From an uncultured Victivallales bacterium (GTDB lineage: Bacteria; Verrucomicrobiota; Lentisphaeria; Victivallales; UBA1829), in the NCBI GenBank assembly GCA_944390795.1, contig CALXRI010000029.1, positions 1 to 37,262 on the forward strand: a DNA stretch of 37,262 nt. The letters are read 5' to 3'. Of the stretch, positions 17,186 to 25,400 are shown piece after piece. Position 1 is the first letter of the stretch; each line of letters starts with the position of its first letter. The notes beneath the pieces are model-generated. The model worked only from the letters and a program-made list of their open reading frames with translations. It did not search any database and was not told where the DNA came from. Both the position numbers and the translations under genes were made by a program.

Positions 17186-19282
17186 ATGGATCCGTTTGAA
17201 GCACGATTCACTTTCTTCTGGTACAATGACCGGGAAATTTTTCACGACTCCCAGGAGGAGATGGATGCGAAAATCCGGAAGGTTGCCGAACAGGGAATCA
17301 CGCACATCATCACGTTTTCCTGCACGCATTTCCGCTGGTCCTACCGTCCCTGGTGGGACCGGATCAACGCGTGCCTTGCGAAAATCGTAACGGCGGCGCA
17401 CCGCTGCGGCATCCGCGTGATCGAGCATCATTCCGCCGAACTGACCAGTTATCCGGACACGCCGGAAAGGCTTGACCGGATGCGGCGGTATCTGAACGAC
17501 AGGGGATCCTCGGCGGACTCCTGGCCGGGAATCGTCCCGATGCTTCTCGCGCCGGATTCTCCCGCGCTTGCCTGGGCGCAGATCAGCGGGAAGACCCTGC
17601 AGGTGAACGTCACGGGATACGCCGCCACGGGGAAATGCTACAACAATCCGGAGTACCGCAGGGAATACCTGAAATATCTGGAAAGCGTATATGCCACCGG
17701 CGTTGACGGGATCATGACGGACGACGTCCAGTATTACTGCCACTGCCGCTGCGCCCATTGCACCCGTCTGTTCCGGGAAAAATACGGGTATGAACTTCCT
17801 CCCCCGGAGAAATGGGACGCCTGGTTCGGGAACATGCGCGATCCGTCGTTTCTCGCATGGCTGCGCTTCCGCTTTGACTCCACGCATGCGTTTCATGAAG
17901 TTGTCGCCGCGCACTATGAAGCCATGGGCCTGAAACTGCTGCGTCCGAATTATCTTTCTTTTGCAATCACGAGGGACTGGACCGCGTTTTCCGTGGAGAC
18001 CGTGCCGCGCATGGACTGGTTTTTCCAGGAATGCGCAAGATCGTGCGTGATCCGCTATTCCTGGCTGAAAGTCCTGTCGGAGCAGACGCACCGCGCGATG
18101 GTCGCAAGAGCGAGGGGAATTCCGCACGGCATCCTTTTCTATGCCTATGATCCGGAACAGCTTCTCTTTTCCTGGGGAATTTCCATGGTCGCCGGCGCAT
18201 TTTACATCAACACCCCGGAAGGGAAAAGCCGCGAAGTGAACGAGAAGGTCATCCGGGACTTTGAAAAGGCGCATGCCGCGGAACTGTTTCATGCGGAGCC
18301 GATGGCCGAAGTCGGATTCCTCGACTCCCGGGAGAACCGTTTTTTCTCCGCCGGCTATGAAATGTCGCGCATGGAGTTCTGGATGCAGGCCTGCATTCTG
18401 CACAACATCCCCGTGCTCATGCTGGATGCCGGGCGTCCGGAATCCTGGCGGAACTGCCGCACGATCTGCGTGAACGAGGTCAATATCCTGAGCGAAGCGC
18501 AGATCGCGGAGCTGAAGCGTTTTGCGGAGGAGGGGGGGAGCCTGATCCTTTCCGGCATTCCGGGCAATCAGGAGGAGAGCGGCCGGGAGCGCACTCCCGC
18601 GGAAGTGGAACGTCTCTGGGGAATTTCTCTGCGTCCGCCCTCCGGGGAAAAGACTCATGTCGTCAGTTACGGCGCAGGCCGGATCTGCGTGACGGACATC
18701 TCCTTCGGGTATCCCGGACCGGAATCCGAGATTCAGGCGATGTTCGGGAGAAATCATATGGATTTCCCCTATGGGGAAATGCCCTTTGAACTGCTGAAAC
18801 AGATCGGGTTCATCTGCGCAAACACCATCCGGACCGGTAATTGCGCGGTGCCGTCGAATGTGGGGACTCTCTATCGGGGACTGCGGGAAAAGAGCGTCGA
18901 AATCTGTACGATGATCCGCTCTCTCGCTCCGGGGAAGACATTTCGGACGGAACTTCCCGAACTGATGCTGGCGGCGCCTTTCCGCTCGAAGACGGAACGC
19001 TCGATCACGCTCCGGATTCTCAATGCCGGCGGAACGCTTGCGCCTCCGGGAGACGGGAAAGCGGTGTCGCACGACGATCCGATTCCGTGGCGGGATCCGG
19101 GGGAGGGGATCGGCCGGATTGTTCTGGCGCTTCCGGAGGGAATGGAAGATGCCGTCCGCGCCGAACTGTTTCTGCCGTCCGGTGCGCGGGAGAAACTGCA
19201 GTGCCGCCGGCAGGACGGAATGCTTGAAGTCCGGCTGCCATGCGGATTTCTGAAAACGTTTGCCATGGTGAAGATTGTCTGA
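17186..19282 (+). CDS. GHL6-like TIM-barrel glycoside hydrolase
   Basis: 698 residues, no signal peptide, ATG set by AAAGGA just upstream. The first 330 residues look like a TIM barrel of the hypothetical glycosyl hydrolase 6 type: MDAKIRKVAEQGITHIITFS, a strand ending in GVDGIMTDDVQYY with D179 and D180 at the expected active-site position, and a Cys cluster directly after it (CHCRCAHC) that may bind a metal. From about 380 a beta-galactosidase trimerization or amidotransferase-like domain follows (AQIAELKRFAEEGGSLILSG), then a beta-rich end with EKLQCRRQDGMLEVRLP. It sits 15 bases after the GH42-like gene and 21 before the next, in one operon. Probably cytoplasmic; substrate and activity unproven. 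Confidence 0.75.
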   Translation: MDPFEARFTFFWYNDREIFHDSQEEMDAKIRKVAEQGITHIITFSCTHFRWSYRPWWDRINACLAKIVTAAHRCGIRVIEHHSAELTSYPDTPERLDRMRRYLNDRGSSADSWPGIVPMLLAPDSPALAWAQISGKTLQVNVTGYAATGKCYNNPEYRREYLKYLESVYATGVDGIMTDDVQYYCHCRCAHCTRLFREKYGYELPPPEKWDAWFGNMRDPSFLAWLRFRFDSTHAFHEVVAAHYEAMGLKLLRPNYLSFAITRDWTAFSVETVPRMDWFFQECARSCVIRYSWLKVLSEQTHRAMVARARGIPHGILFYAYDPEQLLFSWGISMVAGAFYINTPEGKSREVNEKVIRDFEKAHAAELFHAEPMAEVGFLDSRENRFFSAGYEMSRMEFWMQACILHNIPVLMLDAGRPESWRNCRTICVNEVNILSEAQIAELKRFAEEGGSLILSGIPGNQEESGRERTPAEVERLWGISLRPPSGEKTHVVSYGAGRICVTDISFGYPGPESEIQAMFGRNHMDFPYGEMPFELLKQIGFICANTIRTGNCAVPSNVGTLYRGLREKSVEICTMIRSLAPGKTFRTELPELMLAAPFRSKTERSITLRILNAGGTLAPPGDGKAVSHDDPIPWRDPGEGIGRIVLALPEGMEDAVRAELFLPSGAREKLQCRRQDGMLEVRLPCGFLKTFAMVKIV

Positions 19283-19303
19283 CAGCGACGCGGGAATGAA
19301 AAT

Positions 19304-22174
19304 ATGATCTATTATTATGATTTCAACGGGGAATGGAAGCTGGAGAACTGGCATGAGGTCTCAAAAGCCGGAGGCGGGGTCCGGCTGCTTTGCGAATTCG
19401 AAGGCCGGGAGGGGGATTTCATACTGCTCTGGGACGACTGCCGCGAAGGGGCTCCATGGGAGCCGCGCATCGTAAGCGTCAACGGAGCGGACGCCTCGCT
19501 TCAGGACCGCTTCTATATCCGGAAACGGGGAAGCCGGCGCGGAATGCCGCTCCGGCTGCATGCGGGGACCAACACGGTGACGGCGGAGATCATTCCGCGG
19601 GAATACCGGATCGAAAATTTCCGCATGAGTCTGATTCCGGCTCCTTCTCCTTCTCCCGTTGTCCGGGGGACTGTGAAGCGGAGCGCGCCGGAAGACGAAG
19701 CGTATCCGGAGAGTCCGGAAATCCCTCATCCGGGATACCGTCCCGGACTGGGACGGGAAAACACGCCGGGCCGCTTCGGATTCCTCAAGGGCGACGGCCT
19801 GCTCGACTGCGCCATGCCGTGGTTCGGCATCGTCAACAAGATGTTTCTCTGCGGACACCCGCGTTACAGGAAACCGTATGCCTGGACCTATTCCCTGAGG
19901 CAGAACGACTATGAAGGAGAGGGCGAAGCGGAGGTCAATCCCCTTTCCGTCCGCTGGCGGGGCGGCGGCACGACCTATACCTATTCCCTGGCTTCCGGCG
20001 GCATTGTCACGGAAGTGGAAGAGGGGGACGTCCGGATTTCCAAACTGCAGTATGCGGGCAACTACCGCTATGTGCTGACCGCCGGTGAAGCGGCTGCGCT
20101 GGATGATTTTTCCGGGGAGATGCCTCAGAACTGGCTGATGCTGTTCGGATGCTCCGAGTTCCCCGACATTCCGCTGCTGATCGTGCTGGAGCGGAAACCG
20201 GACTCCATCGAGTTTCTGCGAATGGAAAACGGACGGCTCGAAGGGGTGGTTTTCCGCGGATGCCGGAAAATGGTGACGGCCACGCCGTTCGGGTTCGAGG
20301 CATTGGAGCCGAAGTCTCCGGCGGACGAGGCGTTTCTTGCGGATGCGGCGAAACGCTGCCGTTTCTGGAGCCGTTCGTTTCTCGCATATCCGGTCCGATG
20401 CCGCGAATATTTCCGGAAGGATGCCGAGACGCGGACGGTGCATATCGTGCAGGAATTTGAATACCGTGTTTCGCGTGACGAATGGGGAACAGCTCCCTTG
20501 TACCTTGCGCCGCTGCCGCCGGTATTGAAAATCAGCGGAGGAAAAATGCCTCCGGGCGCGCTGGATTTCCGCTTTCCGACAAAATACGGGCCGCTGTACG
20601 GGTTTGTAGGGCGTTCCTCCGCCTATTCCGTCGACATGGTCCGCACAAAACGCAAATTCCCCCTGCGGTCCGCGGATTCTCCGATTCCGGATCTGCTGGC
20701 GGACGGGCTGCAGGAGTATTTTGATTTCGAGGCGGAATTTCCGGACACGATCCAGAGTTACGCCTATCCCGGCGCCATTCTGGAGGGGTATGCCTATGCC
20801 GCCCCCATGGCGTCATTCATGCCGCCGGAGAAGCGTGATTTTCTGGCGGAGAAGCTTTCGGAGCGTTTGTCGCTGGCATGCGATCCCGACCGCCGCTACA
20901 CGCTGCTCCTGACCGATCACTCCCTGCTGCAGAAGACGAAGCCGGACCGGGAGGCCGTCCGGCGCTATTACACGGATCCCGCGCTCGGAAAGCTCCGGAT
21001 GTTCAATTTGTATGAACGGAAAGAGCCGTTCACCGGCTGCCTCTACGATCTCTGCTACTTCAATGTGTCGATGATGAGTTCCGGCGCCATTGCCACGGGG
21101 TCGCGCGAGGAGGTGATGGCGTATCCGCTTGTGTTTGTGGAGAATGACTGGGGAATCGGGATCACATTCTACATGATGTACACCGCCGCGCTTTTTTCCG
21201 GGGACTGGTCGGCGATCCGGGCTCACTGGACGGATCTGAGGAAAGTCTTCCGTTTTCTGGACGTCTTTCAGGACTGGGCATGCATGGGCGCAGCGTATGC
21301 GGAAAAAGCCCGGACATGGGTGGAAGGGGCGAATTTCGGCGCATTCACGGCGTTTGCCAATATCGCGGAAACCCTGGGCGATGACGAAAGCGCGGACTAC
21401 TGCGTCTATCTCGGGGCAAAGATGCTGACCTTCTGCCGCGCCCGTTTTTTCTCCGGACCTTATTTTGCGCATTGTTACGGAGCCGCTCCCTGGTACGGCA
21501 CTCTCACGTTCGAGGAGGAGCATTCCCCGGATCACAATTTTCAGCATGCGCCGGACAATCTGGGACCCGGCCGGGTCCGGCCCTGCGGCGTTTCCCTGCT
21601 GACCACCGATGCGGTCTATCCGGAGCTGTTCGAATCCTTCCGTGAGACGGCTCCCGGTCCGCACCGCGATATGATGAACCGTTACCGGGAGGCGCTTCGG
21701 GCCGGACTGGACTCCCGCAACAACATTGAATTCAGCTATCTGCTTGTAAACGACGCGCTGGATCCGGAAATTGCTCCGGAAACCGTTCTGGAAAACCTGC
21801 GGATCGCGGAGGATACCAACCGCCTGCTGCGCGACTGGCACGACATCCACAGATTTGAGAACTTCCTGCCGAAAAATTATCTGAAGGCCCAGATCCTCGC
21901 CTGGCTTGCGATGCGCGATCACCCGATCTGGCTTGAGGACTGGAGGGGAATGCGGATTCGTGATGCGAAGTGGGAAAAGCCGCGCGCCCTGATTGAAGTG
22001 GTCGCAACGGAGCAGCCGCAGATCCTGTTCTGCGGAATCCGGGAGATCCCGTCCGCATTTTCCTTCTCCGGAGGGGCGGTCCGGATGGAGAAAACAGAGG
22101 AAGACAAGGTGGAATTCCGGCTTTTCGGATCAGGGGTTCTGGAGCTCATGTTCGGAGAAGGTCCCGGGGTATAA
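19304..22174 (+). CDS. Large protein with a six-hairpin-glycosidase-like C-terminal half
   Basis: 956 residues, no signal peptide, weak ribosome site, 21 bases after the previous gene. I do not recognise a named family. The first 120 residues resemble a jelly-roll of the GH2 sugar-binding type (YDFNGEWKLENWHEV, LLWDDCREGAPWEPRIVSVNG). The middle is a beta-sandwich of the kind that precedes (alpha/alpha)6 barrels. The part from about 590 is helical with W- and D-rich turns such as VENDWGIGITFYMMYTAALFSGDW and EHSPDHNFQHAPDN, typical of alpha-rhamnosidase-like or GH127-like barrels. It is probably a glycosidase or lyase acting with its two upstream neighbours. No catalytic pair can be assigned with confidence. 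Confidence 0.65.
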   Translation: MIYYYDFNGEWKLENWHEVSKAGGGVRLLCEFEGREGDFILLWDDCREGAPWEPRIVSVNGADASLQDRFYIRKRGSRRGMPLRLHAGTNTVTAEIIPREYRIENFRMSLIPAPSPSPVVRGTVKRSAPEDEAYPESPEIPHPGYRPGLGRENTPGRFGFLKGDGLLDCAMPWFGIVNKMFLCGHPRYRKPYAWTYSLRQNDYEGEGEAEVNPLSVRWRGGGTTYTYSLASGGIVTEVEEGDVRISKLQYAGNYRYVLTAGEAAALDDFSGEMPQNWLMLFGCSEFPDIPLLIVLERKPDSIEFLRMENGRLEGVVFRGCRKMVTATPFGFEALEPKSPADEAFLADAAKRCRFWSRSFLAYPVRCREYFRKDAETRTVHIVQEFEYRVSRDEWGTAPLYLAPLPPVLKISGGKMPPGALDFRFPTKYGPLYGFVGRSSAYSVDMVRTKRKFPLRSADSPIPDLLADGLQEYFDFEAEFPDTIQSYAYPGAILEGYAYAAPMASFMPPEKRDFLAEKLSERLSLACDPDRRYTLLLTDHSLLQKTKPDREAVRRYYTDPALGKLRMFNLYERKEPFTGCLYDLCYFNVSMMSSGAIATGSREEVMAYPLVFVENDWGIGITFYMMYTAALFSGDWSAIRAHWTDLRKVFRFLDVFQDWACMGAAYAEKARTWVEGANFGAFTAFANIAETLGDDESADYCVYLGAKMLTFCRARFFSGPYFAHCYGAAPWYGTLTFEEEHSPDHNFQHAPDNLGPGRVRPCGVSLLTTDAVYPELFESFRETAPGPHRDMMNRYREALRAGLDSRNNIEFSYLLVNDALDPEIAPETVLENLRIAEDTNRLLRDWHDIHRFENFLPKNYLKAQILAWLAMRDHPIWLEDWRGMRIRDAKWEKPRALIEVVATEQPQILFCGIREIPSAFSFSGGAVRMEKTEEDKVEFRLFGSGVLELMFGEGPGV

Positions 22175-22203
22175 GCGTCCATCATGTCTGCCGGAAGGGA
22201 AGA

Positions 22204-22229
22204 GGAACGGCGGAAGATTGTCCCGTTCC
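22204..22229 (+). terminator. Weak hairpin after the operon
   Basis: GGAACGG (22204-22210) pairs with CCGTTCC (22223-22229) around a 12-base loop. No T run follows, so it is at best a Rho-dependent or processing end. It is the only structure seen between the stop at 22174 and the next promoter. Confidence 0.3.
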
Positions 22230-22286
22230 CCCGGAATGCCCTCTGCTGCCGCATCGGGGAAAATGACTGATTTTCGGGAGGGGACG

Positions 22287-22315
22287 TTGAAAAAAAGGTC
22301 TTGAAGTGTTAGAAT
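22287..22315 (+). promoter_or_regulatory. Promoter of the large helical-repeat protein gene
   Basis: TTGAAA (22287-22292) and TAGAAT (22310-22315) are spaced by 17 bases. The start codon is 162 bases further on, giving a long leader in which no gene is seen. Confidence 0.65.
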
Positions 22316-22476
22316 ATTCCCGGGGCGGGAGCCTCGGTCCGAAGCGGCGGCGCCGTTCCTGACCGGACAAAATGAGATCCCCCCTCCGGGAAGCAGGGAT
22401 GCTGCTTCAGAAAACGGCGAGATCCGGAAAATGGAATTTCCGGGATTTTGCCGCGCAAGCTGAAAGGAGCCGAATC

Positions 22477-25400
22477 ATGAACGGACGCCGTCTGCCTGTC
22501 GTATTCCTTTTCTTCCTCTGCTCCATCTCCCCCGCGGCAGTGCCTCCGGGAAAAACCGGGGAAAACGCCACCCTTGCAGCTGCATTCCGGAACACGGAGG
22601 ACAAGACACGCTTTCTTGCCGGACTTCTGGAGAAGCAGCCCTCTCCGGAGGCATACGGGGAAAAGCTCTGCGCGCTCTTTTGGGAACAGAAGACGCTGGA
22701 GGACAAGGCCCGCTTTCTGGACGGCTTCCGCATGTCGCGGACATATTCCGCCTCCAGTCCGTATTATCCCGGCAGACCGTATCTGCGCTTCATGCTGGCC
22801 GGGGCTCTCGCGAAGAATCCGGATTCGGCCGATCTTCATTTCTCTCTGGCGCTTCTGCTCCGCCCCCATGAGAGCGTGATGGGCCTTGACCGTCTCGGCC
22901 ATCTCAAAAAAGCGTTTGAACTGGCTCCCGGAAATCCGCTGATCGCATTGGAACTCGGCGGGGAAATGCTGGAAAACGGCGATGCGGCCGGGGCGGAAAC
23001 TCTGCTTGCGCGCCATGCCGGAAAGGCGCCGAGTCCGATGGGACGGAATGATCTTGCGGCGCTCTGTCTCATCAGCGGAAGAAGGGAAAAAGCCCTGGCA
23101 TTGTTCCGGAGCGGGAATTCCGCGGAGAAAACGCAGGAGGAGATTCTCTCGGACATCCTTCTCCTGATCCGCTTCCGGGAGATCCCCGCGGCACGGGAGC
23201 TTCTGGAGCGTGACGGCAGACGTCTTTCCCCGGAGCGCGGACAGTATCTGAGTGCGCTTCTGCATCTGCTGGAAGGGCGGAAAGACAAGGCGCTTCCGCT
23301 TCTGGCCTCCCTTGCGGCGCCAGGCCGCGTCCGGGAAGTCCTGCGATCCGCCCCCTGCCTGTTTTTCGGCGTCAACGGACGCATCCTCGAGCGTCCGGAG
23401 CTTCTTTATCTGGAAGTTTCCCGGAAGGCTCCGCCGGAGAACCTGAGCATTCCGCGGATTCTGTTTGCCGAAAACGGTTCGCTGCACCTGCTGCTGCCGC
23501 AGCGGAACCCGGATGCGGAAATCGCCGGGAAATCCTTCCTGCTGCTTTATGCGCTGAGCAGGGAAAACCCGCATTTGTGCGCGGACGTCCGGAAGGAACT
23601 GGAAAAAGCCGGATGCCGCTATGCCGCGCTTTATCTCGGGCGGAGCGCGGAAGACTGGCGGCGCGACGCCGGAAAAGCCGCCGAAGCGCTCTTCCGGAAG
23701 CATCCGGACGATCCCGTCTGCGCGGAAACCTTTTTTACGGAGGGCAGACGGGCACAGCGGCGCTTTTCCGGAGACGAGCTTTCCGGAATCCTGAAGACGC
23801 TTCTGAAATACCGTTTCCCTTCTGCGGAATCCGTCTTTTACACCATATACGCCCGGAACGATTTTTCCGCGGCGGAAAAACGCGGACTTTTCCGGGAACT
23901 GGCCGGGAGCCTGCTCCCCGCGTCTCCCGATCAGATCGCGGGAAGCCGTTTTGCCGTGCCTCCGGAGTATCTGGACATCCTGACGGAAAAATGGACCCCG
24001 CTGCTGAGGAATCCCGATGCCGATGCGCTTTCTCCGGAGCAGTATCTTGCCGCGCTTTTCCGCTATGCGTCCCTGCTGCGGGACCGGAACCGTTTTCCGG
24101 AATTGATTTCCCTTCTGGAAAACTGCGGCCGGAACTGCCGCCTCCTGGCACGCCGTGACGGGACATACTCTCATTTTTCCTCCGGATTTCCGTTTTTCCC
24201 GGGATCTTCCGGACCGGCGCAGACCGCTTGTTTTTTCGGGATCTCCGACGCCGATTCGCTTTCTCTTGTCAGCCGTCTCTCCCGAAAGCTGGATTCCGGG
24301 GACTTCCGGCGGATGGACGTTCTCGACGGAGTTCCCCGTCCTCTTGCCGCCATCCTGATGGGGCTTCTGAAGGAAAAGCGGAATCCCGCGCCGCCGTCGG
24401 AGTTCTCTTCCCTGTGGAACGGGCGTCCGCCCGAAATCGACTGGAATGCGTTCCTGGCGGCAATCCGCTCCTCCGGACTGCCGCTTCTGCTGAAGGCGGC
24501 GGCCGCGAACATGCTCGACTGCCCGGAGGAGGGGCGCGCGCTTCTGAAGGAGGCCGCTGCCGGAAATCCGCGTCCGTCCCCCGGATTTCTGCTGAACGCC
24601 GCCGCTCTTTCCATCCAGTTCGGGGGGAGGGAGCAGGCCGCCGGATTTGCGGAGCAGTTATGCGCTCTCCCCGAAGCGGATCATACCGCCCGGCGGATCG
24701 GCGCCATGGTTCTTCTGAAATGCCGCGCGGGGGAAAAGACGAATCCCCGGGCCGGGGAACTGATCGAAATGCTTTACCGGACAGCGCCGACCCCGGAGGA
24801 ACGGAATGCGCTCTCCTCCTTTCTGCGGCGGAACGGATACGGAAGCGAGGCGGCGCGCCTGAGCCCGAAGAGGGATTCGGACAATATCCGGACTCCCGTC
24901 GTCCGGCATGCCGCCTCCGAGGCGCAGCGGATTCTCGACCTGGCGCGGACGGATCCGGAGGGAGCGTGCAAGGCGCTGCGGCCGCATCTCCGGAACGGAC
25001 TGCTGGAGAAACGGTGGCGTTTTTATTTCCCGGCCGCCACGGGATTCTCCAGTCCGCGGTTTCTGTGGGACCTTGCTGTTTCTGTGCGCATTCCCGGAAG
25101 AATGGCGCTTCTGGAGAAATGCTGCAGAACTTTTTCGGAAAGCGGAGATCCGGACGATCTCCGCTATGCCGCGGAAATGGCGGATTTGCTTCCGAAACCG
25201 AGGACGAAGGCCGCCGCACTGTATGAAAAGATCCTGAAACGGACTCCGGACGACACCTGGTCCCGCTGGAGACTCTTCCTGCTTCAGGCCGGAACCTCCG
25301 CGGATGCCGCACAGGAAAACTACCGCATTCTGCACCGGACCACCGGAATCAATTTCATGCTCCGGATGCAGAATCCGAATGATCCCGCCGCCGTAATGAG

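Noticed and set aside
16733-19354. Minus-strand open frame of 873 codons
   Set aside because: It runs antisense across two glycosidase genes and their boundary, with no recognisable domain.
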